Assembly (NCBI GenBank): GCA_035559435.1
Contig: DATMBC010000077.1
Location: 1 to 51,148, forward strand
DNA from: a bacterium
GTDB taxonomy: Bacteria > Zixibacteria > MSB-5A5 > WJJR01
DNA: 51,148 nucleotides
Direction of reading: 5' to 3'
Under the pieces are notes generated by a model. The model searched no databases and was not told the origin of the DNA. It worked only from the letters and a program-made list of their open reading frames with translations. Position numbers and translations under genes: made by a program. The stretch's first letter is position 1. Each line of letters starts with the position of its first letter. This document shows, piece by piece, positions 43,796 to 51,148 of the stretch.

Positions 43796-44623
43796 ATGAC
43801 CGACTACCGCACGCAGATCAACGAAGCCACCGCCGCCATCCGCCAGTTCACCAAGGCGACGCCGTCGGTGGGCATCATCCTTGGCACCGGGTTGGGCCAG
43901 CTGGGCAAGGGCATCCACGTCGAAACCGAGGTCGACTACAAGAGGATCACCCACTTCCCGCATTCAACCGTCGAGTCGCACGCCGGCCAGCTGCTGTTCG
44001 GGCAGCTGGGTGGCAAGTCGGTGGTCGCGATGCAGGGACGCTTCCACTACTACGAGGGCTACACCTTTCAGCAGATCACGCTGCCGGTGCGGGTGATGAA
44101 GCTGCTGGGCGTGAAGGTGCTGATCGTTTCCAACGCCTGCGGCGGGATGAACCCCCTGTTCACCGCCGGCGACATCATGGCGATCACCGACCACATCAAC
44201 ATGCTCGGCGGCAATCCGCTCATCGGCCCCAACCTCGATGATTTCGGCGCGCGGTTCCCCGACATGTATCAATGCTACGATCCCGAACTGATCGCGCTGG
44301 CCGAGGAATGCGCGCTGGACCTGAAAATCCCGCTGAAGAAGGGCGTCTACGTCGGCGTCGCCGGCCCAAACCTCGAGACCGCCGCCGAGTACCGCATGCT
44401 GCGCATCATGGGCGCCGACGTGGTCGGCATGTCCACGGTGCCGGAGGTGATCGCGGCGCGCCAGCAGGGAACCCGTGTCTCCGGCTTCTCCATCATTACC
44501 GACATGGGCCTGCCCGACAACCTGCACCCGATGAACCATGAGATCATCGTCGGCGTCGCCGGCCGCGCCGAACCGAAGCTGTCGGCGTTGATCGGGGAGC
44601 TGGTCAAGCGAATGAAGGTTTGA
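43796..44623 (+). CDS. punA: Purine-nucleoside phosphorylase (PNP, trimeric type)
   Basis: 275 residues. It splits purine nucleosides with phosphate into base and ribose-1-phosphate for salvage. The ATG at 43796 follows GGAG at 5-nt spacing. Family marks are GIILGTGLGQLG, FPHSTVESHAGQLL, GRFHYYEGY, VSNACGGMNP, GVYVGVAGPNLETAAEYRML and VGMSTVPEVIAARQ. This is the NP-II/PunA-type (trimeric, guanine/hypoxanthine-preferring) rather than the hexameric DeoD type. It lies 60 nt after yggS and may share its transcript. Confidence 0.95.
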   Translation: MTDYRTQINEATAAIRQFTKATPSVGIILGTGLGQLGKGIHVETEVDYKRITHFPHSTVESHAGQLLFGQLGGKSVVAMQGRFHYYEGYTFQQITLPVRVMKLLGVKVLIVSNACGGMNPLFTAGDIMAITDHINMLGGNPLIGPNLDDFGARFPDMYQCYDPELIALAEECALDLKIPLKKGVYVGVAGPNLETAAEYRMLRIMGADVVGMSTVPEVIAARQQGTRVSGFSIITDMGLPDNLHPMNHEIIVGVAGRAEPKLSALIGELVKRMKV

Positions 44624-44630
44624 CGTTTGG

Positions 44631-44668
44631 GGGAGGGCGAGGTCCGAAGGCGCCGAGCCCGCTTTTTT
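44631..44668 (+). repeat. Dispersed GGGAGGGCGAGG...GCCGAGCC repeat, copy 3, with T-run
   Basis: GGGAGGGCGAGG, then TCCGAAGGC, then GCCGAGCCCGC, and a run of six T at 44663-44668. It begins 7 nt after the punA stop, so this copy may serve as its terminator (GGGC...GCCC outer pair, imperfect inside). Shares head and tail with the copies at 7336 and 9465. Confidence 0.6.
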
Positions 44669-44729
44669 CAAACGCCGCCGGCCAAACGCATGTTCGGCGG
44701 AAGCGTCGCCTTCCACAAGAACCTGCAGA

Positions 44730-44912
44730 TCAGGTTGTCTCTCGACTTGAGTCATCCGGCTTGAGCTTCGCCCGCTTCGCCTCCTTCAACGCCCGGCGCA
44801 GCAGAAACTCGATCTGCGCATTGAGACTGCGCAGATCATCGTTGGCCCAGCGCTGCACCGCCTCCAGAACCTGGGGGTCGATGCGCAGAAGGAATGGTTT
44901 GCGTTCGCTCAC
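44730..44912 (-). CDS. Arc-type ribbon-helix-helix protein
   Basis: 60 residues from GTG 44912 (GAGG about 8 nt upstream). A beta-strand FLLRIDP is followed by two helices (QVLEAVQRWANDDLRSLNAQ and IEFLLRRALKEAKR), the ribbon-helix-helix DNA-binding fold. Very similar small proteins (FLLRIDP...SLNAQIEFLLR) are found next to SPFH-domain genes in many bacteria, as here. It is probably a repressor of the SPFH gene or itself; no toxin gene is beside it, so I do not call a toxin-antitoxin pair. A palindromic repeat lies directly upstream. Confidence 0.85.
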   Translation of the reverse strand: MSERKPFLLRIDPQVLEAVQRWANDDLRSLNAQIEFLLRRALKEAKRAKLKPDDSSRETT

Positions 44913-44932
44913 TCAATTCGCCTCGAGCATCT

Positions 44933-45010
44933 GTCATCCCGAGCGCAGCGAGGGATCTGCTTTTCGGTGGCTGCGGGCAAAAGCAGATTCCTCGCTGCGC
45001 TCGGAATGAC
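44933..45010. repeat. 78-bp inverted-repeat element with 32-bp arms (MITE/REP-like)
   Basis: Left arm 44933-44964 starts GTCATCCCGAGCGCAGCGAG and ends ATCTGCTTTT; right arm 44979-45010 is its reverse complement except for two positions (30 of 32 match). The 14-nt centre is CGGTGGCTGCGGGC. No coding capacity. It sits 20 bp upstream of the ribbon-helix-helix start and separates it from the SPFH gene. The GTCAT(C/T)CCGAGCG wording is familiar from repeats in many bacterial genomes. Confidence 0.85.
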
Positions 45011-45058
45011 CGTGCTGCTCCAAGTGACAGTCCGGTTTCATGGGACACCGCACACAAG

Positions 45059-45086
45059 TGGACACGGGCCCGAAGGCCCGTGTCCA
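45059..45086 (-). terminator. Terminator-like hairpin after the SPFH gene
   Basis: 12-bp perfect stem TGGACACGGGCC / GGCCCGTGTCCA. On the minus strand the loop is TTCG closed by C-G, an especially stable tetraloop. It lies 8 nt after the SPFH stop. The following bases are only mildly T-rich. Confidence 0.6.
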
Positions 45087-45093
45087 TTTGCCG

Positions 45094-45951
45094 CTATTGA
45101 TAAATCGACCCGGCGTTGACCACCGGCTGCGCGCCGCGGTCGCCGCAGAGCACCACCAGCATGTTCGAGACCATCTGCGCCTTGCGTTCCTCGTCGAGAT
45201 TGACGATCGCATGCTCCGACAGACGCTTGAGCGCCATCTCGACCATGCCGACCGCGCCTTCGACGATCTTCTGGCGCGCCGCGACGATCGCGCCCGCCTG
45301 CTGACGGCGCAGCATCACTTCGGCAATCTCGGGGGCATAGGCCAGGTGGCTGATGCGCGCCTCGATCACTTCGACCCCCGCCTGCGCCAGTCGGTCCTGG
45401 ATCTCCTTTTTCAGATGCTCGGAGATCTGCGCGGTGTTGCCGCGCAGCGAGACCACCCCGTCCTCGTGCGAGTCGTAGGGGTAATTGGTCGCCATGTTAC
45501 GCACCGCCGACTCGCTTTGCACCTCGACAAAGCGCTCGTAGTTGTCGACATGGAAACTCGCCTCGGCGGTGTCGACCACCTTCCAGACCACAATCGCGGC
45601 GATCTCAACCGGATTGCCGTCGGTGTCGTTGACCTTCATCCGCGCGGTCTCGAAGTTGCGCACGCGCAGACTGATCCGCCTTTTGGTGTAGAACGGATTC
45701 GCCCAGCGCAGCCCCTCCTCTTTGGCGGTGCCGACATACTTGCCGAACAACTGCATTACCCGGCCCTCATTGGGATTGACCATGAACAGACCGGTCAGGA
45801 AGATGAAGTCCAACAGGGCGACCACCGCCCCGGTGATCTTCAGCGACACCGGACCGGTAATGATCAGATAGATGCAGTAAGCCATGACGGCCAGCCCGAC
45901 CACCAGGGGCAGCCAACCCGACATGACCTTGCGATGATTCTCGCGATACAT
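45094..45951 (-). CDS. SPFH/Band 7 domain membrane protein
   Basis: 285 residues from the ATG at 45951 (AAGGAGG 4 nt upstream). Two N-terminal hydrophobic segments (about 13-32 and 38-57) are followed by the SPFH domain ([26 protein letters not shown]...) and helical C-terminal region ([25 protein letters not shown]). SPFH proteins form oligomeric rings or microdomains in the membrane. Found with a small Arc-type protein downstream, a recurring pair. A perfect 14-bp palindrome lies upstream at 45987. Confidence 0.92.
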   Translation of the reverse strand: MYRENHRKVMSGWLPLVVGLAVMAYCIYLIITGPVSLKITGAVVALLDFIFLTGLFMVNPNEGRVMQLFGKYVGTAKEEGLRWANPFYTKRRISLRVRNFETARMKVNDTDGNPVEIAAIVVWKVVDTAEASFHVDNYERFVEVQSESAVRNMATNYPYDSHEDGVVSLRGNTAQISEHLKKEIQDRLAQAGVEVIEARISHLAYAPEIAEVMLRRQQAGAIVAARQKIVEGAVGMVEMALKRLSEHAIVNLDEERKAQMVSNMLVVLCGDRGAQPVVNAGSIYQ

Positions 45952-45986
45952 TCCGCCTCCTTTGCCCACAGCCTTGTGTGGTATCG

Positions 45987-46000
45987 AAGTGATATCACTT
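45987..46000. promoter_or_regulatory. Perfect 14-bp palindrome upstream of the SPFH gene, operator-like
   Basis: AAGTGATATCACTT, centred 43 bp before the SPFH start codon in an AT-rich patch. Size and position suit a dimeric repressor site; the ribbon-helix-helix protein encoded downstream is one candidate binder (inference). Confidence 0.45.
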
Positions 46001-46147
46001 AGATTTCATAATACGACGAAAAGTCAGTGCTGTTGCAGAAAAACTGCGGGCGTGGCACGATTTCGCATAACCTATTGTAATGCAATAGCATTGCTGTGGC
46101 GGCGTCGTTCCTCGGGAGGCCAACGCGGACGAACGAAGTATTTCAGG

Positions 46148-46218
46148 AGGTCGGACATTCCTGTCTGACCTGCCGTCCCCGATAGCGGGGCGCTCTTGGC
46201 CCCGCGATCGGGGACGGC
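46148..46218. repeat. Two adjacent strong hairpins in the SPFH-kor intergenic region
   Basis: First: AGGTCGGACA-TTCC-TGTCTGACCT (46148-46171). Second: outer arms GCCGTCCCCGAT and ATCGGGGACGGC (46172-46183 / 46207-46218) with inner arms GCGGGGC/GCCCCGC and a 7-nt loop. They abut directly. The rest of the 392-nt gap (45952-46343) holds no gene. It may be a composite palindromic repeat or a structured RNA. Confidence 0.6.
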
Positions 46219-46298
46219 ATCACACGGGAGGGCAGCCCTGTCGTGACTATCGCATCGTTCGACGGGTCCCAGGACCGGACCCAGCTCACCCAACACAA

Positions 46299-46320
46299 AC
46301 AAGGGGCCTAAGCCCCTTGT
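46299..46320 (-). terminator. Terminator of the kor operon
   Basis: 9-bp stem ACAAGGGGC / GCCCCTTGT with a 4-nt loop, 24 nt after the korC stop on the minus strand and followed by TTGTGTTGG. Symmetrical, so possibly bidirectional. Confidence 0.65.
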
Positions 46321-46343
46321 CGACAAAACGAGTGACTTCGGAA

Positions 46344-46903
46344 TCAGCGAACGGGTACGGCGTCGACCAGCTCCCGCGCGAAAGTGTAGCCGCGCTGAAG
46401 CGCCTTCATATTGAGTTCCTCGGTGCCGCGGGGGATCGAGTCGCGCACGGCCTTCTCGACCGCGTCGAAGGACATCAGGTCAACAATGCCGGCGAAGGCG
46501 CCAACCATCACGATGTTCTGCACCAGCTTGCGGCCGATCTCCTCGGCGATGCGGGTGGCGGGAATGCCATAGGTCTTCGCGGTCGGGGGATGCAGATGGC
46601 CCAGACGGACAATGTCCTGCTCGTAGATCAGGATTGAGTTTGGCGCCAATTGATGCGCAAACAGATTGTAGGCATCCTGGTTGAACGCCACCAGGATCGT
46701 GGGATGCTTGATGTAGGGATAGGCGATCTCATCGACGTCGATCATCACCTGCGCGGCGCAGGCCGAGCCGCGCGCCTCGGGCCCGAACGACTGGATCAGC
46801 GTGGCATGGAAGCGGTCGTAGATCGATGCCGCCTTGCCGAGGATGATGCCGGCGAGAATCACGCCCTGCCCGCCGAAGCCCGCAATCTTGATTTCCGCCC
46901 GGT

Positions 46904-46907
<4 letters not shown>
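46344..46907 (-). CDS. korC: 2-oxoacid:ferredoxin oxidoreductase gamma subunit (KorC-type)
   Basis: 187 residues. The gamma domain of the POR/KOR family: IKIAGFGGQGVILAGIILGKAA at the N-terminus, FGPEARGSACAAQVMI (conserved [SG]xGPE.RGG-type motif) and ILVAFNQDAY. It works with the alpha, beta and delta subunits to convert a 2-oxoacid, CoA and oxidised ferredoxin into acyl-CoA, CO2 and reduced ferredoxin. ATG 46907 overlaps the korB stop by 4 nt. Last gene of the four-gene operon. Confidence 0.93.
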
Positions 46908-47829
<922 letters not shown>

Positions 47830-47833
<4 letters not shown>

Positions 47834-49002
47834 TTCGCCACCTCGATGATCGCGCGGTAGATGACTTCGGGATCGTGGACTTCGCCGCCGGCGTTGGGCA
47901 CCAGCCGGACCGGCGCCCGGCCCGCCACCGCCCGCTCCACCTCACGCACCATCTGCCCCATGTTCATTTCCGGCACGACAAACCCCTTCACCCGCGCCGC
48001 CAGTTCGGCGATGCGCTTGCCGGCGAAGGGCCAGACGGTGATCAGACGCAGAAGACCGACCCTGCGTCCCTCGCGCCGCGCCCGAGCGATCGCCGGATGG
48101 CAGACGCGCGCGGTGATGCCATAGGAGACGACGATGATGTCGGCGTCTTCGACGCCATCCTCTTCCAACTCGATGATCTCATCGCGGTGGTCGCGGATCT
48201 TGGCGATCAGCCGCTCGACCAGTTTGGTCTGCGCGGCGGCGTTCATCGCCGGATAGCCGCGCTCGTCGTGGGTGAGTCCGGTCACATGCGGGAAGTGCCC
48301 CAACCCGACTTTGGTCATCGGTGGCACCAGCGAACCGTTGCTGGACTCGTCCAACTCATACGCCCAGAATTCCTCGCCCGGCTTCTTGCTCGTCATGCGC
48401 CGTGGCTCGAGTTCGATCTGATCGGCCGGCGGGATGACCACGCGCTCGAGCATATGCCCGACGCACTCATCCATCATCAACAGCACCGGCGTGCGGTATT
48501 TCTCCGAGAGATTGAAGGCGCGGATGGTCAGATCGAAGCATTCCTGCGGTGAGGAGGGGGCCAGCGCGATGATCTCGTAGTCGCCGTGGCTGCCCCAGCG
48601 CGCCTGCATCATGTCCGACTGCGCCGGCAAAGTCGGCAGCCCGGTCGAAGGTCCGCCGCGCTGGACATCGACCAGCACAAACGGCGTCTCGGTCATAATG
48701 CCGTAACCGAGATGCTCCATCATGAGCGAAAAGCCGGGACCGGAGGTCACGGTGATCGCCTTGGCGCCGCCCCAGACCGCGCCCTGAATCGCGATCGATG
48801 CGGCCAGTTCATCCTCCATTTGGATGAATGTGCCGCCGGTGCGCGGGAAGCGCTGCGCCAGCCGTTCGACCACTTCGGTCGACGGCGTGATCGGATAGCC
48901 GGCGGAGAAATCGGCGCCCGCGGCCAGCGCGCCTTCGGCCGCCGCATGGTCTCCGTCAAGAAAATGCATGCCTTCCAGCACGCTGCGTGGATTGGCTTTC
49001 AT
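47830..49002 (-). CDS. korA: 2-oxoacid:ferredoxin oxidoreductase alpha subunit (KorA-type)
   Basis: 390 residues. The pyrimidine-binding domain of the enzyme: GADFSAGYPITPSTEV, QMEDELAASIAIQGAVWGGAKA, TSGPGFSLMMEHLGYG, DVQRGGPSTGLPT, then the C-terminal domain (VSYGITARVCHPAIARAR, GLLRLITVWPF, VVPEMNMGQMV). Without a fused gamma domain, which is a separate gene here. Begins 9 nt after the ferredoxin gene. Direction in vivo (oxidative or reductive TCA) cannot be told from sequence. Confidence 0.95.
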
Positions 49003-49011
49003 TCTTGTATC

Positions 49012-49263
49012 CTACTTCTTGACCAACTTGACGCCATAAATGGCGAAGTCGGGACAGTACATGCCGCAAAGGTCGCAGCCGGAGCACTTCTCCGGATGCG
49101 CGGCCACCGGTGGGTGGTACCCCTTGCGGTTGAACGCAGTGCCCATTTCGAGCACGCCGGTCGGGCAGTATTCGGCGCAGAATCCGCACCCCTTGCAGCG
49201 CTCGATGTTGATGACCACTTTCCCTTTGGGACCTGTTGCTCTCGGCTTGGCATCGACTGCCAT
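49012..49263 (-). CDS. korD: 2-oxoacid:ferredoxin oxidoreductase delta subunit, 2[4Fe-4S] ferredoxin
   Basis: 83 residues from the ATG at 49263 (GGGAGAG about 6-8 nt upstream). Two cluster motifs: C23, C26, C29, C33 (CKGCGFCAEYCP) and C60, C63, C66, C70 (CSGCDLCGMYCP). First gene of the kor operon, passing electrons between the enzyme and soluble ferredoxin. A 15-codon upstream extension of the frame has no start signal. Confidence 0.94.
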   Translation of the reverse strand: MAVDAKPRATGPKGKVVINIERCKGCGFCAEYCPTGVLEMGTAFNRKGYHPPVAAHPEKCSGCDLCGMYCPDFAIYGVKLVKK

Positions 49264-49312
49264 GTTGTCTCTCCCGCATTGGAGGCCGTCACCGGCGACG
49301 AACTCCACTGAA

Positions 49313-49341
49313 ACTATACGGATTGACGGGAGTCAACCCAA
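49313..49341 (-). promoter_or_regulatory. kor promoter with embedded FNR/CRP-like palindrome
   Basis: Minus strand: TTGGGT (49341-49336), 17 nt, TATAGT (49318-49313), about 50 nt before korD. Inside the spacer lies TTGAC-GGGA-GTCAA (49323-49336), a perfect 5-bp inverted repeat with N4 spacing, like FNR/FixK-family sites (consensus TTGAT-N4-ATCAA). Placed between -35 and -10 it would act as a repressor site. Confidence 0.5.
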
Positions 49342-49378
49342 TGGCCGGGGGGATCGAATTGACAGCGCCCCTTTGGTT

Positions 49379-49409
49379 TTGACATTCTGGACTGATTCTA
49401 CGGTATTTG
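49379..49409 (+). promoter_or_regulatory. Possible promoter of the CPXCG protein gene
   Basis: Perfect TTGACA (49379-49384) followed, at 17-19 nt, by GGTATTTG, which offers only weak -10 words. The ATG is at 49419, so the leader would be very short and no Shine-Dalgarno is seen. Confidence 0.35.
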
Positions 49410-49418
49410 CGCTCCGCG

Positions 49419-49604
49419 ATGGAGACCACCTACTTCTGTGCCTACTGCGGCGAGGAAAATGATCTTGCTGTTGATCCGACAGCGGGAACACGTCAGGAAT
49501 ACGTCGAAGACTGCCAGGTCTGCTGCCACCCCAACCGGTTGCTCATCACGTTCGGCGGCGAAGATGATGATGTTGTCGTTCAAGCCGATAGGGAATCTGA
49601 CTGA
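49419..49604 (+). CDS. CPXCG-type cysteine-rich small protein
   Basis: 61 residues. Two metal-binding knuckles, C7-x2-C10-G (FCAYCGEE) and C32-x2-C35-C36-H (EDCQVCCHP), match the CPXCG family of zinc-ribbon proteins (here CAYCG). An acidic C-terminus follows (GGEDDDVVVQADRESD). Function unknown in all members I know. ATG 49419 lacks a ribosome-binding site, perhaps a near-leaderless message. It diverges from the kor operon and is followed by the permease gene. Confidence 0.85.
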   Translation: METTYFCAYCGEENDLAVDPTAGTRQEYVEDCQVCCHPNRLLITFGGEDDDVVVQADRESD

Positions 49605-49648
49605 TCTTCGCGGTCCGTGCGTCTCGGATTAATCGCCATTAACTCGAC

Positions 49649-49677
49649 TTGACGCTCCCGCCGAAACTGACTATTCT
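49649..49677 (+). promoter_or_regulatory. Promoter of the KimA-like permease gene
   Basis: TTGACG (49649-49654), 17-nt spacer, TATTCT (49672-49677). The transcript would start near 49684, giving a leader of about 90 nt that contains GC-rich stems (for example GCCC-GT-GGGC). I looked for the conserved words of a c-di-AMP (ydaO-type) riboswitch and did not find them. Confidence 0.6.
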
Positions 49678-49774
49678 CCGCGCCCACACACCCGGCTTCC
49701 GTCGCCCGTGGGCGGCCTCATCGCCGGGCCTGACCCCTGACATCAATCCAGAGGCTGAACACCGAGTCCGCCCC

Positions 49775-51148
49775 ATGCCGTTTGCCACTCTCCGCCGTGT
49801 CCTGCTGGGAAATCCGATCCCCACCGCACGCGAGTCGCAAGAGCGCCTCTCGAAGGTCAAGGGGCTGGCGGTGTTCTCGTCGGATGCGCTCTCGTCGGTG
49901 GCCTACGCGACCGAGGAGATTCTGCGCGTGCTGGTGCTGGCGGGAACCGCCGCGCTGGCGCTCTCGGTGCCGATCGCCATCTCAATCGCCGTGGTGCTGG
50001 TGCTGGTGGCGATGTCCTACTTCCAGACGATCCATGCCTATCCGCGCGGCGGCGGTTCCTACATCGTCGCCCACGAAAACCTCGGCGAGCTGCCGGGGCT
50101 GGTGGCGGCCTCGTCGTTGCTGATCGACTACACGCTGACGGTGGCGGTGAGCGTGACCGCCGGCATGGAGGCGATCACCTCGGCAGTGCCGGCGCTCATC
50201 CCGCTGCGCATCGAGCTCTGCCTGGCGGCGGTCGCGCTGATCGCCTGGGCGAATTTGCGCGGCGTGCGCGAGTCGGGCACGATCTTCGCCATTCCCACGT
50301 ACGCGTTCATCGCCATCACCCTGACGCTCATCGTCGCCGGCTTCCTCAAGGTCGCGGCGACCGGCGCCGTGCCGCCGCCGGCCCACCTCGACGGGGGCGG
50401 AACGCAGGCGCTCACGCTCTTTCTCATCCTGCGCGCCTTCGCCTCCGGCTGCACCGCGCTCACCGGGATCGAGGCGATCTCCGACGGCATCCCGGCGTTC
50501 AAACCGCCGGAGTCGCGCAACGCCGGACGCACGCTGGTGGCGATGGCGGCGCTGCTGGTGGTGATGTTCCTGGGGATTACGTTTCTGGCGCGCGATTTCG
50601 GCATCGTCATTGATCCGCACGAGACGGTTGTATCGCAGATCGGACGCGCGGTCTTCGGCACCGGCGCGCTCTACTACATCCTTCAGGCCGCCACCGCGAT
50701 GATCCTGCTTTTGGCCGGCAACACCGCCTTCGCCGATTTCCCGCGCCTCGGATTCTTCCTCGCGCGCGACCGCTATCTGCCGCGCCAACTGGCCAACCGC
50801 GGCGACCGTCTGGTCTTCACCAATGGCATCCTCACGCTGGCGATTCTGGCCGGCGCGCTGATCGTCGCCTTCGGCGGCACCACCCATGCCCTCATCCCGT
50901 TGTATGCGGTCGGCGTCTTTATCTCCTTCTCGTTGTCGCAGGCGGGGATGGTGCGTCACTGGATGGTCCGCAAGACACGCGGATGGCGGTGGAAGATGGC
51001 GCTCAACGCGATCGGCCTGTCCGCCACCGCGGTGGTCGCCCTCGTCATCATCGCCACCAAATTCCTGCACGGCGCCTGGATTGTGCTGGCGCTCATCCCG
51101 CTGGCGGTCGCCTCATTCAAGGCGATCAGCCGCCACTACGACGACGCG
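49775..51148 (+). CDS. APC-superfamily permease, KimA (YdaO)-like, 3' end cut by window edge
   Basis: 458 residues visible from the ATG at 49775; the frame is open to the last base. The N-terminus KVKGLAVFSSDALSSVAYATEEIL is the signature of the KimA/YdaO potassium-uptake group within the APC superfamily. It is followed by many membrane helices, YPRGGGSYIVA, a substrate-site region with GCTALTGIEAISDGIPAFKPP, and FPRLGFFLARDRYLPRQL. Family members are about 600 residues with a cytoplasmic C-terminal domain, so about 140 residues are missing. Potassium/proton import is inferred; amino-acid transport is the alternative. A promoter lies at 49649. Confidence 0.88.
   Translation, partial: MPFATLRRVLLGNPIPTARESQERLSKVKGLAVFSSDALSSVAYATEEILRVLVLAGTAALALSVPIAISIAVVLVLVAMSYFQTIHAYPRGGGSYIVAHENLGELPGLVAASSLLIDYTLTVAVSVTAGMEAITSAVPALIPLRIELCLAAVALIAWANLRGVRESGTIFAIPTYAFIAITLTLIVAGFLKVAATGAVPPPAHLDGGGTQALTLFLILRAFASGCTALTGIEAISDGIPAFKPPESRNAGRTLVAMAALLVVMFLGITFLARDFGIVIDPHETVVSQIGRAVFGTGALYYILQAATAMILLLAGNTAFADFPRLGFFLARDRYLPRQLANRGDRLVFTNGILTLAILAGALIVAFGGTTHALIPLYAVGVFISFSLSQAGMVRHWMVRKTRGWRWKMALNAIGLSATAVVALVIIATKFLHGAWIVLALIPLAVASFKAISRHYDDA

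Noticed and set aside
44730-45951. Toxin-antitoxin pair reading of the ribbon-helix-helix gene
   Set aside because: No small toxin gene adjoins it. The neighbour is an SPFH protein, a recurrent pairing for this kind of small protein.
49684-49774. c-di-AMP (ydaO-type) riboswitch ahead of the KimA-like gene
   Set aside because: The leader is about 90 nt, too short for the aptamer, and lacks its conserved sequence words.

Overview
The window is GC-rich, gene-dense bacterial chromosome from a Gram-negative organism. Outer-membrane signatures are a TonB-dependent receptor and secreted proteins with fibronectin-like and FlgD-like domains. Respiration uses a cbb3 oxidase with fused CcoN-CcoO, and carbon metabolism includes a 2-oxoacid:ferredoxin oxidoreductase. 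This mix, together with the 'carboxypeptidase-regulatory-domain TonB receptor + secreted FnIII protein' pair, suggests an uncultured FCB-like lineage such as Zixibacteria or relatives; that placement is inference. No tRNA, rRNA, CRISPR array, transposase or phage gene was seen.

Layout, left to right. (1) 1-5216, minus: a secreted protein cut by the left edge, with a TonB-dependent receptor upstream of it. (2) 5574-14788, minus: a housekeeping block of ksgA, tatD, metG, ricT, holB, rho, rsfS, a LytR_C protein and a small envelope protein. The holB-ricT-metG-tatD-ksgA order echoes the Bacillus holB-yaaT...metS-yabD...ksgA cluster. (3) 15035-17123: a YdjM-like membrane protein (minus) diverging from a saccharopine-dehydrogenase-family enzyme (plus). 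(4) 17240-25461, minus: a complete cbb3 oxidase structural and assembly operon (ccoI, ccoS, ccoNO, ccoQ, ccoP, ccoG, fixH, DsbD/SafE-like). It is preceded by a candidate 37-residue cysteine-tailed peptide and two DUF3857/transglutaminase-like proteins, one without its catalytic cysteine. (5) 29891-33018, minus: groES-groEL under a perfect CIRCE element, then coaX. (6) 33065-34936: a TauE-like exporter diverging from an HTH/DUF2087 regulator, with a 10-bp direct repeat at 20-bp pitch between them. (7) 34433-42865: a cytoplasmic S9 peptidase with an unknown partner gene, then a secreted S8 subtilase and an exported S9 peptidase on the plus strand. (8) 43032-46343: yggS, a purine nucleoside phosphorylase, a ribbon-helix-helix protein and an SPFH protein, interspersed with palindromic repeats. 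(9) 46344-49263, minus: a korDABC-type oxidoreductase operon whose promoter holds an FNR/CRP-like palindrome. (10) 49419-51148, plus: a CPXCG zinc-ribbon protein and a KimA-like APC permease cut by the right edge.

Most genes are conventional. The least ordinary signals lie between genes: several families of short palindromic repeats, including a 78-bp inverted-repeat element with 32-bp arms; a hairpin that puts the rho Shine-Dalgarno in its loop; an apparent ATA start for rsfS; and regulatory palindromes and direct repeats next to the kor, SPFH and HTH-regulator genes. Rare starts (GTG, TTG) are common, so several start sites here were set by Shine-Dalgarno position rather than by the longest open frame.
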